From Akebia trifoliata (Eukaryota > Streptophyta > Magnoliopsida > Ranunculales > Lardizabalaceae), in the NCBI GenBank assembly GCA_017979445.1, contig CM030716.1, positions 9,733,974 through 9,797,973 of the forward strand: a DNA stretch of 64,000 nucleotides, in the 5' to 3' direction. The notes below the pieces were generated by a model. The model saw only the letters and a list, made by a program, of their open reading frames with translations, was not told where the DNA came from and did no database searches. Position numbers and translations under genes: made by a program. Numbering within the stretch: the first letter of the stretch is position 1; every line of letters starts with the position of its first letter. Positions 31,983-44,556 of this stretch are shown piece after piece.

Positions 31983-34768
31983 ATGGTAAGAGGAACTACT
32001 AGTACCGCGGACCAACCCGCTCCAAACACACCAGCACCACGTACAAACAAGGAACGCATTGAGGTATTGGAGGAAAATATAGGTATGCTATCTGGTATTG
32101 TTGATGGTATTGCGCGAATAGATGATCGCCAAAGCACGCTGGAGGACAGATCCAAGACATTCAGAGCTAGAGTGACAGCCCTCGAGGAAGATACCCGAGA
32201 CCATCTAGCCGTCTTACAGGAACAGATTACGGAGCTGACTACGAAAGTAGGTCTCCTGGTCCGTGCCGTCGATAACGAACGGCCTACCAGTAGTAATGCT
32301 TCTCCCTCGCGCTTGCGAGTACCCGAGCCACGCACCTTCAGTGGTGTTCGCGATGCGAAAGAGCTCGAGAATTTTCTGTTCGACATGGAGCAGTACTTCC
32401 GTGCAGCTCGTCCGGATTCCGAAGAGGTAAAAGTAACAACTGCTTCTATGTATCTTGCAGGTGACGCCAAGCTATGGTGGCGGACAAAGTACACCGAGAT
32501 GGAAAGTGGTCAATGTTTCATCGTACATGGGAGGACCTCAAGAAAGAATTGAAGCACCAGTTCTTACAAGAGAACGTGGAGTTCATTGCCCGCAGAAAGT
32601 TGAGGCAACTCCAACATACAGGTACAGTTCATGAGTACGTCAAGCAGTTTTCCGCCTTGATGCTTGATATCCGTGACATGTCAGAGAAAGACAAGCTGTT
32701 CTCATTTCAAGAAGGACTCAAGCCTTGGGTTCAAACAGAGCTCCAACGGCAACGTGTGGAAGATCTCGCGTCTGCAATTGCAGCAATCGAGCGGTTGACT
32801 GATTATACTCCCGCGGGAGGGAGCCAACAATATGTACATCCTCAGTCGAAGGGTTATTACCAACAACCTGAGTACACAAAAAAGTCTTCGAATGGCAAGA
32901 ATGGAAGACATAGAAAGAGTTCTAGTCCGGGATCCTCACGGAACTCCTCTCCTTTACAAAGCAGAAATACATCGCCAGTCAAGCGTCGTCACAAGCATGG
33001 ATGTGTTTTGTGTGGTGGGCCTCACAAGACAATTAAGTGCCCACAGCGAGCCAAACTGACTGCACTATTAGCTTCCCAGAGTGACCCTAGTCACGAGAGT
33101 ACGAGTGGGCGAGATTATGAAGATTCTCCTCACATGGGAGCCTTGCATCTTTTGAATGCAATGAAGCAGACATCTGAGACTCATAATAGCCGAAAATGGA
33201 AGGGTCTAATGTATGTCGATATTAAAGTTGGTGGGAAGACCACCCAGGCAATGGTTGATACAGGAGCAACGCATAGGTTCATTACCCCTACAGAGGCGAA
33301 GCGTCTCAATATTCGGTTAGATAAAGGTTCAAGCCGTATGAAAGCTGTAAACTCCCAAGCCACTCCTATCCAAGGTTCGGCCAAGTCAGTGTCCGTCAAG
33401 ATAGGTACATGGAAGGGTAAGCTTGACTTACTCGCAGTTCCGCTCGATGAGTTCAGAGTTGTCATTGGGATGGATTTCATGCGATAGAACAGGGTTGTAC
33501 CAATGCCATTTGCCAACACCTTGAGCATGCTAGGTGAATGTCCAAGCTTTGTTCTTGTCTCCACAAGCAAGGAAGAGGGAAATTTGATTTCAGCCATTCA
33601 GTTGAAGAAAGGTAAGCAACCGTACATGGCTTCCTTGAGAGTTGAAGCTGAAGAACATGATCATAGTTCAACTCCCACACAAGTTACACAGGTTTTAGCA
33701 GAAGTTGATGACGAGATAGCGAATTTGCTTCCGAAGACACTACAGCCACGTAGGTCGAATGATCATCAGAATGAATTGCTACCTGTTGCCACACCTCTTA
33801 TAGAGAGGTCTTACATGATGAATCTTCCAAGACTAACTGAGTTGAGCAAGCAACATAAGTATGGGTCTTCGCGACGTTGTATCGATTATCGAGCAGTGAA
33901 GAAGATCACCATCAAGAACAAGTATCCTATCCAGCAGAATGCCGACTTGTTTGATAAGCTTGGGACAACCAAGTATTTTTCAAAGTTAGGTCAGAGATCA
34001 GGTTACTGTAAGATTCAGGTTGCAGAAGAAGCCCCTCAGCCACTTAGTCAGAGTGTCAGCAAGAATTGGGATGTACCTCAGAGTGTTGTTAGCGTCAGAG
34101 ATTCAAGAGTCACAGGAAAGTTATGGAACGGACCGTGCAGACTACTTAGATTCCAGCTTGATTTTCCGAGCAGTGTACATCGTCAATCAGTTTGGCCAAC
34201 GGGGAGATTCAGTTCTGCGTTGGAGTATTTTAGGCATCTTGCCAATGTCGATTATGAGAATTGGGCGAATTTGTTCAATTCAACCTCTCAGAAGAACTCT
34301 TCCTCCAACAAGAGTGCTTTTGAACTTATATCAGGCCAACGGTGTTTAACTTCTCACACTATTGTTTCAGGCTACAGGAGACACAGTCCAAGGAAGTACA
34401 GGTTTGCTAAACTCTGGTTACCGTACAGGTTACACAGCATCTACTCTGTCATCCATGCAAGAAGTCTCAAGCCGTACCAAACAGATCCAGGAGATCCCGC
34501 GCGCAGCATTCCAACACCTACCACTTCTCATTCAGCTTTTCAGCCAGAGCGTGTTGTCGACAAAGTTCTCGAAGACGTCATTTCAGCAACAGTTCCATCC
34601 AGCAACAGCAGCAGCAGCACGTGGAGTACTTTCGTCACACAAAACATGCCAGAATTTGAAGTTACACAGGAGAATGCAGAGAACCTACAACCTTTCAAGC
34701 AGCCGATTGAAGAGTTTGTCAGGTCAATGCGACGAGGACGTCTGCAGAATAGGTGGGGGAGATTGTAA
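31983..34768 (+). pseudogene. gag-pol of the deleted chromovirus
   Basis: ATG at 31983. Gag: coiled-coil-prone N-terminus, then the capsid-like region with FSGVRDAKELENFLFDMEQY and LAGDAKLWWRTKY. A one-base frame change near 32523 moves the reading into the frame containing TWEDLKKELKHQFLQENVEF. A zinc knuckle CVLCGGPHKTIKC (CX2CX3HX4C, common in plant chromoviruses) lies near 33000-33040. Protease motif VDTGATHRFI is near 33252-33283. A single in-frame TAG follows GMDFMR at 33485-33487. The same frame stays open to 34768 through a reverse transcriptase piece (CIDYRAVKKITIKNKYPI), then a join to integrase core fragments (RDSRVTGKLW, NKSAFELISGQ) and a chromodomain-like remnant (ENLQPFKQPIEEF). 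The final TAA lies within the first five bases of the 3' LTR. Confidence 0.93.
34751..34763 (+). other. Polypurine tract
   Basis: aggtgggggagat directly before the 3' LTR, in the position that primes plus-strand synthesis. Confidence 0.85.
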
Positions 34769-35335
34769 CGGCCACATCATTTGTCACCTAGAGTTAGGTG
34801 TAAGCTCGCCCCAGAGCTACCCGAGAGCACCCATGTAATACTGTGTAAGGCTCGTTATGAAGCCATGTCAGCACCCGTACCAGAGCATATCTGTTAGCTT
34901 AGGGTACATGTCAGCCCCGTGCCAGGGCACACTTGTTAGTTTAGTGGCATTTTCGTAATAAGGGAGTATGACCGGCCTCCACTTTTGATGTTTCCTTCTG
35001 GAAACCTGGGAAAGACTTAGCATACACTTTGTAGGAAGGGTGTCAGTGCTATCCCAATCCCCGGCCTACACCCACATTGTTGAAGCCCTTAAAGCCCAGC
35101 TCCGTGGAAGTCCCGCGTGTCATAGGATCATCATTTGCTTGTAATGCATCTATTGCTTTTGTAACGCGTTGCACCGTGTAATCAATATTATATCAACAAA
35201 GTTGCCTCTGGGCTTTCCCTCGTTTACTTGTTTGCTAGCTACGTGTGTGTGGTGTACAATCATTTTACAGGCTTGCAAGTGGATTTGACCCCTTTGCGCC
35301 GCACGACCTCGCTTTGAAAGAATAGGGCCGTGACA
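34764..35335 (+). repeat. 3' LTR of the chromovirus
   Basis: 572 bp, same length as the 5' LTR without any indel. About 23 substitutions by hand count, nearly all transitions. Confidence 0.95.
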
Positions 35336-35380
35336 CCTGACCACTAAACCCAACACTCGTTATGTGAAAGACTTATCATT

Positions 35381-38259
35381 GAGATACGTCTCGATGAAAA
35401 GCATCTATGGTTCTGATACACATCCACGCCAAAAATATCTTCCATGATGTACCTTTCAATGTTACTTCAACATTATCCTTTTCAATTATAGCAGATTTCA
35501 TCCATGAACGGTCCCTTAGTGGATGTTTATGTATAGGATACAAGTTAATGAAATTATAAGGGATTATACTATAAGAATGGGTCTATCTACTCCAGCAATT
35601 TTCAATAAAGGCTAATTTCATCATTTAGAAATAATTTATCCATAAAGACGTAGAGGTAGGAGGGGCTATACCTCATGATAATGTGTGAAAACTTGAAAAT
35701 TCAACTGGAATCAAATGTCGAGCGAGTCAAGTCAAGTCAAAGTCTGGTGAGTCTACTTGAATAGGTCAAATAACATATTTGATTCAATAAATCTTTAAAA
35801 AAAAAAAGAATTTTTATTATTTTCAAATCAATAAAAATATTTACAATTTTTTCTCTAGAAAAAATATTATGTGTTGTTTTACGACTAGAAGCAATAGGAA
35901 ATGACTTGCACTATGTTATCTCCAATAACACTCAAATTGAAGTAAGCATATATAACTTCGGATGTCAATTGAGTTTCTGACTTGACTTGATTTCGTCCAG
36001 TTTGGGACGCGATTCACCTCAAAATTATAAATTAATCAAATTGACTGACTTTCGACTTGACAAGTTTTTTTTTTCAATTCTATATTTTTGAAAGTTCATA
36101 AAATCCCATTGTCTATATACATATAATACTCGACAGTGTATTTGGGCACTATGTTGACATGTGGCACTCGAGGTGTTAAGATTTTAAATGAGCCTAATTG
36201 CAAACAACTATAAAATTTGTTTGAACAAGTGTTATAATATTTTGTAATACTGAGTTTATAATTTGAGACAAACCTTTATAATGTTCAGAAAGAGTTAATT
36301 TTTAATTGGGGTGTGATAAGCAATTTAAGATATTGGTGTGCAATAAGTTAAATTTGGAGTGCCAATAATAATTCTCTTATTTAATTGGAATATAATAAGT
36401 ATAAAAAAAAATGGAGTGTCAATAGCAATATAGCAATAGCAACATTTTTTTTATTTTATATTCTTTTAATCTTTTAACGTGTTTGAATAGTGTTTTAAAG
36501 TAATAAATAGTGATTTAAAGGTGGAATCCCTCCGCTTAAAAAAGTGGCCTTGGAGCCTTCATTTAAAATTCTTAGTTGGAAAATTAGAGAAAATATCTTT
36601 AATGAGAAAAATGTTGAATAAGAGTGAAAAAATTTGATATTGAGAAGACATCAAATTTAGATGTATGTTTCTTTTAAAAATTGCCACGTGTATAGTGGGC
36701 TTTCCAAAGCAAACTAACATCAAATTCGATGTTATTTAAAAACATCAAGTCTTTTCAAGTTATATATATAAGTGAGTTAAATTAATGATTCAAGTAGGTA
36801 GGTAGGTAGGTATATCACATGTGGTGTAGGGTTCTCTGTATCAATTCTTGGAGGAGAAGAAGCCACGTGTCTTTCTTTCTTTTATTAAACCTTCAATCTT
36901 ATCTCAAGTCTCAACTAACCTTAAAAGAACAAATCTGCACCAGACACCTTGCACATAACAATACAATCCTACGTGTCACCTAAATCATACTGATAAGACC
37001 TCTCTCTCTCTCTCTCTCTCTGGATTATAAGATATGGCCCACAAACCCACTTGTCCAGCCCATGAGAGGATATTGGGTTGAAAATTTCCTCTTTTAGCCA
37101 TTTTTGTCACTTTTATAAAACAATTTTTACTTTTATAAAACAATTTTGGACAAATTATTTATTTTATTTAAAGGAAAATAAACTCAAAAATAAATTGGTG
37201 AATGGATAACATAAAAGTTATAAAGAGTTGGAAAGTGCTAAGGTATGGACTACATGTAAACTAAAAAAATAAGAATGTATCGTTTACCCCAAATGCTTAT
37301 TCCCTAGGTGTATTTATTGCACCTTAATGTGTGTCTTAAGGGAACATGTTAACAAGACCCATTATACATAAACAATCCTAATCAAAATCACTGATTTATA
37401 AGGATAACTTTAATTAGGGGGAAGAAAAATAAAGAAACTAATTAGGTATGGTAACGATGTACATAATGAAATTGAGGTGTTTAAAGAAATTTTACACCTA
37501 ATGTAGAGGGAATCTTGGATTTGCTAGTCATGACTGGGTCGTTATGTGTTGTTACTGAGTCAAGTGATTTCATGGTTGAGTGAACTAGTTTATCATGATC
37601 AAGCTTCTAGGGATCTTCAATAGGATAGTTAGTGGCATGAGCAACTCATCAACTCGACTTACAAAATGAGAGCGTATTAAACTAAGGGTTAGGAATGTCA
37701 CATTTGCAGACAACTAAGACGAGACACACAAAATATAATGATCATGGTCATCGTAAATTAAGGGGATAAGGATGGGTCACTAACAAAATGAATAAAGAAA
37801 GTTTAAAAATTAATTTAAAAAGAAGAAGAAGGTAAATCTATAATATAAGTAGATGTATTACATTACTTTAATTTTTAAGTAATTTTGATTTAAAAATTAA
37901 TTATAAATTTGATTTAAGCATCGGAGTTTCGTTGACAGATTTGTCAGTAGCAGTAATAAAGATTTTGAGGAGGTTAGAAATGTTGCGTATCTCATGGTAT
38001 TGGATTAACTAAAAAAACCTTCCACACACGATATAACTTCACTAAGGACATTAAAGAAACTAATACAATATATTTTTCTCATAAAAAATAGTCATACACC
38101 CAATTTTGTAATTATCTTTTTTTTATGTTAAATGGTTATTTGTACCAATGATGTAATGAAATTACTTTTATGTACCAAGCAAATGTGAGAACAGGATTTA
38201 TAATCATTTTGGTAAAACTAAATTGCTACAAAATTATTTATATGACCATTTTCATAAGG
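35381..38259. other. Long unassigned AT-rich stretch
   Basis: 35690-36070 repeats gagtcaag and actcg words as at 29250-29500. 36290-36385 holds a decayed short MITE (ttaatttttaattggggtgtgataa to ggagtgccaataataattctc). (GTAG)n lies at 36797-36812 and (CT)n at 37000-37020. No gene is visible. Confidence 0.4.
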
Positions 38260-38636
38260 GGGGGTGTTAGGGTGACAATCTTTGGATGACAAAATGCTGA
38301 TAAATTTGTTTTTCTCTGTGACTTAAAAGTTTCAGATTGAGTTGATTTTTTTTTTTTTTTTTTTTTGTGAAGAAGATCTCTATGGTTAGAAGATCATCCT
38401 AACAAAAAATCAGCACAATTAGAAACTTGTAACCCCATCAAAATTATTTTAGACTTGTGAACGGTCGATTTTTTACAAAAAAAAATTTGTAAATCACTTT
38501 TGATGGACTTGGAAGTTTCAGATTCGAATGATTTTTGTTGAGGATAATCTTCTCATCATAGAGATCAACCTCACAAAAAAATCAGTCCAATCCAAAAATT
38601 TTAAATCACATATTAAGATTGTCAATTGAACGCTCC
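38260..38636. mobile_element. Fold-back element, isolated copy
   Basis: Starts in ggggtgttagggtgacaatc and ends gattgtcaattgaacgctcc. The core has tgaagaagatctctatggttag, a spacer with cggtcgatt and a mirrored second hairpin. The right end GGAGCGTTCAATTG fits the family end. It is not flanked by (TA)n, unlike the cluster copies, and a long T run (38348-38365) has grown inside it. Confidence 0.8.
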
Positions 38637-40580
38637 TCTTTTCATCAATATTAAAAATAGATGTTTAGTTCAATAATTTTTATTTTAGTAAAACACCCAT
38701 TGAGAAAAAGGTTTTTTAGGTGATTCATGAAATCTAATGCTCAACATTTCATGAGAAAGTTAGCATTCTCCACCACATTTTTTTCAATAATACCTATATC
38801 CATTTTGTCTTTTAGTAAAAATAAATAAATGTTTATTAATCATTTCACACAATAAATGCTAATGACATTTATTCTTTAAATTTAATATTTTATTTGCAAT
38901 AAATATTTAAGTAATTAATACAAACAAACATTTATTATATAAAAGATCAACACACCCCTATGAGGTCTTTGACGTTAGCGTTCTTCATATATACTGAATC
39001 AGAATCATATGTGTTTTTCATGAATAACTCTATGCCTATATCGAGAAAAAAAAAGTGATTATAGAATTAATGTATTGAGGAGAAAGATATAATTCCTTTT
39101 GACACTATAATTATTCTTTTTCCGTTATGATTTGAAAATACTTTCTTGTAAATCATACTTAACCAGCCAAGTTGCCCCCATGACATGAATCTAGACTTAT
39201 TAAAGTATAAATTATCAAATTTTCTAAAGTAATGAGTGATTCCCTGAATATAATAATATCATTAAGAAAAAAAAATCTAGAAAAATTCCATACATTATCC
39301 AGAATAAGATTAATCTAATGATTGCACCAAACATATTCCAAGATCCAAAACCACAAAGAATTTTTTAGAAACAAAATATGGTGGTGGCTTTATTCCATGT
39401 GATTCACAATATTATCATGTTTAAGTGCACGTCCTAATCGATCTTTGACTGTGATATTGTGTAGGACACGTTGCCTACTAACGTGTCTAGTTGGTTCATT
39501 TGAATATTGTTATTTCTCAAATTAGATTAAACCAAATTTTCTTTATTATATTATATTTGGAATGATAATATCTACGACCTCATGAGAACTTTAGCATCAT
39601 TTATAACTTCTTGATTTTTTGAATTTTTTTATTATTATTATTATCAAGATATGTATAAATCTCAATTGTTGCATTTCATGTTTTAACAATTGAGATCATG
39701 TGTTTTTCTACAAGTAATCTTTTATATGTCACCCAACCTTGACCTAAAAGTAGAACGACACTCCTTGTTTGGGAAGCCATGGTGATTAGATCATATGGGT
39801 TAGTCATGAATTTTGATAATGTTAAGAAGGGTGATTTATACATATCCTCAGCGTTTCGATCAATATTTGAGATACCACTATATTTTAAAGCTGATGATGT
39901 ACACGCCAAGCCTTTTTCTACAATGGAAGAGTAATGAAAAGAAATATCCTTTCCTTACTAATTTGGTGAGATTTTAAACCTTGGCAATCCAACAACACAA
40001 CCTTCTTGATTTCATCGGAAAGCTCAGATTCAATGATGATTGGACTTCATCCAAGGTTTTGAAAATGAATAGCTACCAAACTTTCACAGAACCCCTAAAT
40101 TTAAGATGATAATTCAAATGTGAAAAATAAAATTTTATTTTATTTTAAAGTTCATAGAATTATGTCCTCTACACTCTTGAAGCATCAAATTATGCTTTTG
40201 AATACTACAGGGTGAGCCCAAGGACCCTTAGTAAGGGTGAAATCCTTACTTAGTAAGACTAGTAGACCTAAATACTCTTGCTTCAAACTTATAGCAAAAA
40301 AAAAAAAAAAAAAAACTATACAAACATGTCTTCAACCTCTTGTAATATGATTTTTCTATAAAAATATCGACTATCTTATATTTCTCAAAAATCCTACCTT
40401 ATACTTGATGTTTAGACATTTGAAAGAGAGAGGATCCTAAAGGTTGAAGAAGGGGAAAGATTTTCCCAAGAAAATGGTTTTAGATAGAAAATTAAGGATT
40501 TTGGCTATTTGTTAAAGATATGGAGTCCCGACAGTTTCTTTTTTGTTTTTTTGTTTTTTGTTGTTTTTTGTTTTTTGTCT
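38637..40580. other. Unassigned AT-rich stretch before block A2
   Basis: No gene recognised. The open frame 39676-39909 (minus) has no family features. (GTTTTTT)n-like runs lie at 40540-40578, directly before the block A2 boundary. Confidence 0.4.
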
Positions 40581-42143
40581 TATAGAGTGGAGAGAGGCCG
40601 ATGCGGGTATGTTACGAGTTCAGAAATGGGTCGTTTCTCAAATCTTCACAATATGCTCCTCCTAACTTCATTCTTCTCTTATATACTAATTAAAATGGCA
40701 TAAATGCCTCATCTTCAACCTCAAGCCACAAACTTTAATTTTTCTTCCCAACACTTGTCATCTTTAATTTCTCTTTTAAATTATTTTTAATCTATCAAAT
40801 TTCTTCTTCAATCCTTTGTTTTAACGTCATCTTAATATGATGTAAAAGAACTCTTGATTTTTCTATAAGAAATTTTATTATTATTTTTACTTTTCAAAAT
40901 ATTTTATTAAAGATGAAAAAAAATTTCAAGTAGTAAAATTGACTGATTTTTAAAATAAAAATTAAGGATTTTTTTAAATCAAAGAGTGATTGAGTGAGGA
41001 TGAGAGCATTTAGGATTAGTTTCTAAGAGGCCCTAGGTGTTTCAAGTGCTAGAGGTTCGGGCACCACACGAAGGACTGTCGGAGTAAGCGAGTCAATGCA
41101 ACATAGATAGACGACTCGAATTTAGCAGTGGATCCCGACTCAGACTGCAAGTGCAGAAGGTCCTGTAGGTGTGTCTAGACAACTGAAGAGGTCAAAGTCA
41201 AAGTGCATGTAATCAGCTTAAAAAAAAATAGGGGTCTTTCAAATATTCTCCCAAATAATAAAATTTATCACACCAACTTTTATTAACGTTGCACCAACTA
41301 TGTGCAATCTCTCACAATTTACATAGGAAATGGTGTAGCATTAGTAAAAGTTGGCGTGACAATAGCAACTCTCATAATTTAAAATATGAATTCTAAATCT
41401 AAAGTTGTTGTTTTGTGGATAAGATAAAGAAGAAAATTAAGTCATTTTGTTCAGATAATTTGGAAAACTTTTTTTCTAAAACTTTTTTTTTTTCAAAATG
41501 ATGACATAATGTCGTAGAACAAGATGACGACCTTTATAATGGCCATATGGCATAGGTTAAGGCCCGTTACCGTCATTGTAAACGGTGGAGTTCAATTTTA
41601 CTCCTTTGTTTGGTGAAACAGAGCGTGTCGGGTCGACTGTTCGTACAGTACTGAACCGGTTCCTTACAATACGGTCAGACGTAAGCGTCACATGCAGCAA
41701 TCATGGACCGTAGCTCACCACAACTCACAAGTCCTCTCTCTCTCTCTCCAATTTCTTTTTTTTTATTTTTCAAAAGTAAAAGAAAAAATCCATCACCACT
41801 AATTGCACCCGACCACAAATAAATATAATTTATTATTATTATATATTATACTCATTAAAATTAGGTATTTGTGAACCGTAGTAATACCGTATCAAGCAAA
41901 GATATTTTATCCACTTAGCCAACATTTTAAAAGTATGGATCAATTACAAAACTCCACGTGGCATAATCTCTTATACCCCCCCCCCCTCAAAATATCAGGA
42001 TTTTCATTAAAATTTACTAAAATAGTAATATGTCTTGTCCAACGTACTGTACCTAATCAAACATGTTTTATTACTATTTACGAAAGAAGTCATTTATCCA
42101 AATTTGTAACAATTTATCATTAAGATAGTGATTATGATTACAT
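40581..42143. other. Upstream part of block A2
   Basis: No gene apart from the MITE. 41575-41750 is GC-richer and almost identical to 14520-14700. A C9 run sits at 41977-41986 where copy 1 has a mixed sequence. Confidence 0.5.
41263..41373. mobile_element. Short MITE in block A2
   Basis: Same insertion as 14223-14327; the right end reads ttggcgtgacaatagcaactctc. Confidence 0.7.
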
Positions 42144-42498
42144 GGGAAAGGATTTTGAGGCCTTAAAGAGAATTAAATATTTTTTAAAATAAGGGTTAGA
42201 AGTTTCGGAATGAGTTGAATTTTTGTGAGCATGATCTCTATGGTAAGGAGTGATTCTTCATAAAAAATCAGCTTATTCCGAAACTTTTAATCCTAATTTA
42301 TAAATTGAAGAATTGTGGAACGTTTGACTTTACAAACCATTTTTGATGGGATTAGAAGTTTTAGAATGAGTTGATTTTTTGTGATGATGATATTCTCAAT
42401 GTAGATGTCATCTTCACAAAATATCAGTCCATTCCAAAACTTCTAACCTATACATTGAAAAAATGTTTGACTCTCTCTAAGGCCTCTGAACACCACCC
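42144..42498. mobile_element. Fold-back element upstream of MAX2
   Basis: Starts gggaaaggattttgaggcct and ends ggcctctgaacaccaccc. Same insertion as 15093-15448. It lies about 2.1 kb upstream of the MAX2 start codon. Confidence 0.8.
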
Positions 42499-43631
42499 AA
42501 TTATGTGATATATGGTTACAAGAGTTTAGGCACAAATATTCTCTCTGGACTTAAAAAAGGGTAAAAATGTAAAATAATAAAATTAGAGGAATTTTATTTA
42601 AAAAAATTAAGCTTACGAAGGTGAAAGAGGAAAAATAATAAAATTAGAAAGGTATTATTAAAAAAAGAGAAATGAGGAAAGATAATAAAAATGAAGGTAG
42701 AAACTTGTCCTCCACATACATTGTTTTCGTCTTATAGGATAAAATTTTTGAAACAAAGAGAGCAAGACTAACTGTTGTATTTTATTATACAGATTATCCA
42801 AACAATTTGAACTTTTATGTCTTTTGTTCACAAGAAGGGTAAATACCAAACTAGTAAATGGGATCGTACAATATATGATAATTTTTGTTAAAATAAATAA
42901 TTATGAAATTAAATATATGATTGTCTTTAGTAAATGTTAAAAATTATGATACGTTTAGTAATTTTTGTACAATACTTGATTATTTTTCTAAAATACCATA
43001 AATTCTACCAGTTAAAAATTCTATCTGATTGAGATGAGAGGAAAAAATAGGGATTTTCTAGGGGATCAATAGTTCAATAGCTGTTTTCTAACTTCTAAGT
43101 ATTAGTTTCCAATGAGAAAATTTATTCGATATCTTCACATCTAAACAGTATGTTGGATGTTAAGGATCAATAAGAGCGGATTTTACTTTGTCAACTACAT
43201 AATCATATTCCTTTATTTGATTGTGTTTTTCACTGCTTAACATCCACTTTTATTATCTAAGTACATATTTGATCTAAATCAAACATGTGGCACTTTGCTT
43301 TATGAGTTAAAAAGTTGGACTTGACCATGATTTTGAAAGACCTTAACCGTTTCTTTTATCATCGAGATTCATCGAAATAAATTGTACTTAACCAAAGGTC
43401 AGACAATATTTGCTTTAGAACCCAAAGACTACCCGTTTCGAATCCTTAGAAACTCCACCTCTAAACATAAATTTACTTTCTCCAATTTTCAAAAATTGTC
43501 CAACTTAGAGATTGAAGTACCTAAAATCAAGAAATACCGTAAATATAATATTGTTATTTTCGAAAAAGATATGATATGAGAAATGATATAAATAAGCAAA
43601 ATGATAATCTACCAACAAAGATAATGATATA
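42499..43631. other. MAX2 distal upstream region
   Basis: The recurrent A-rich dispersed repeat lies at 42530-42720. 43164-43168 is the empty GGATC site of the solo LTR. No gene is seen. Confidence 0.5.
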
Positions 43632-43770
43632 AGAAAAAAAAATTACTTTTTTTTTTACCATTTATTCTATTTTTAATAAGATTAATAACTCAATGTTGAA
43701 AAGAATTGAATCCAAATCTATGGTATCATCATCCAAAGACTTCACCAATTAAACTAGCTAACACCTCTTG
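43632..43770 (-). repeat. tRNA-derived SINE in block A2
   Basis: Minus-strand A box tagctagtttaattggtgaag and a weak B-box atagatttggattcaattc. Same insertion as 18242-18376. Confidence 0.6.
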
Positions 43771-44278
43771 ATGCAAAAAGGTACTAATCTATTTTCGATG
43801 TCTTATAAAAGAAATTAGGTCTCATCTATTTGGGGGGTTGAGTTTCGTAATTGAATAGTAGAATGTAGAATGAATTGCCTCAAAAGTTTGATAATTTAAT
43901 AAATAACTTTGTTATAAATGCCATACAAATCTAATGTAATTTTTAATTTTAATTTTAATTTTTCTATTTTTCTCATTTTATTTAAAATTTTAAGTGTTAG
44001 AATTAACCCCATAAAGTATTCCTTATTCTTTTATGATTTTCTTTAGGTTCCTTCTTTCACTCTCAATTTTATAGATTCCTTCTTGTGGAGATTGTAACTC
44101 ATCTTAGTGGAATTTATATTAGTTTATTGTATATAGAATTATTCTTACAATTTTCATTAATATATTTATTTTTTAAACAAAAATTAAATAATTTTTAAAC
44201 ATTATTAAAAAAAAAATTAAAGAGATAAATAATGAGTTAGGCTTACAACCAAATAATTGAAATTAACATAAATAAAAA

Positions 44279-44556
44279 AGGGTAAAAGTAAATTATTTAA
44301 TGAAAAAAAAAAGGGCAAATGGATTAAGATCACATGGGCACCTCATATAGCGACAAAACCAGCAGTTCCCATAACCATTACTACTGTATCTCTTCTTCAT
44401 CATCTTCTCTCTCTCTCTCCAAAGACCAATCTTCAATCTACATCATCTCTACTTCCAAACACCCAAACCAAAACTCAACAAAGTCCCCTTTTCTCCTCTC
44501 TAAAATCCCAAAATACCAATCGAGAATTTTTTTTTTCTTTCTCTGGTGTGGTGAAG
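44279..44556 (+). promoter_or_regulatory. MAX2 proximal upstream and 5' leader
   Basis: A CT-rich leader with (CT)n (about 44405-44420) precedes the start codon, as is common in plant 5' UTRs. 44279-44357 is present only in this copy. It contains cctcatatagcg, a weak TATA-like element whose role is only inferred. No clear TATA box is found, so the transcription start is not assigned. Confidence 0.4.

Larger units (their letters stand above)
31339..35335 (+). mobile_element. Internally deleted Ty3/gypsy chromovirus, complete LTR to LTR
   Basis: 3997 bp with two 572-bp LTRs (31339-31910 and 34764-35335) and the target duplication CCTGA (31334-31338, 35336-35340). A primer-binding site for initiator tRNA-Met follows the 5' LTR, and a purine-rich tract precedes the 3' LTR. 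The interior (2853 bp) encodes gag, zinc knuckle and protease, then only fragments of reverse transcriptase and integrase and a damaged chromodomain-like tail. RNase H and the catalytic YxDD block are missing. Autonomous relatives are usually above 5 kb, so this copy is non-autonomous. By hand count the LTRs differ at about 23 of 572 sites, nearly all transitions. It lies inside a SINE. Confidence 0.95.
31190..35380 (-). repeat. tRNA-derived SINE split by the chromovirus
   Basis: On the minus strand, joining 35380-35336 to 31338-31190 and dropping the retrotransposon between them gives ggtttagtggtcagggcatcc (A box) and, about 30 bp later, cttgagttcacaccc (B box, 31296-31310). The body then runs to about 31190. 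The retrotransposon sits in the A-box region, with CCTGA duplicated on both sides. The call rests on A/B-box resemblance and spacing only. Confidence 0.5.

Noticed and set aside
31967..32494. 175-codon minus-strand open frame
   Set aside because: Shadow of the chromovirus gag on the opposite strand.
34020..34838. Extra plus-strand frames over the pol remnant
   Set aside because: Shadows of the 33503-34768 frame, which carries the recognisable pol motifs.
37000..37020. (CT)n run as a GAGA-type regulatory element
   Set aside because: No gene nearby; simple microsatellite.
44548..44556. GTG start nine bases before the MAX2 ATG
   Set aside because: Plant nuclear genes start at ATG; the ATG at 44557 is followed at once by the F-box region.
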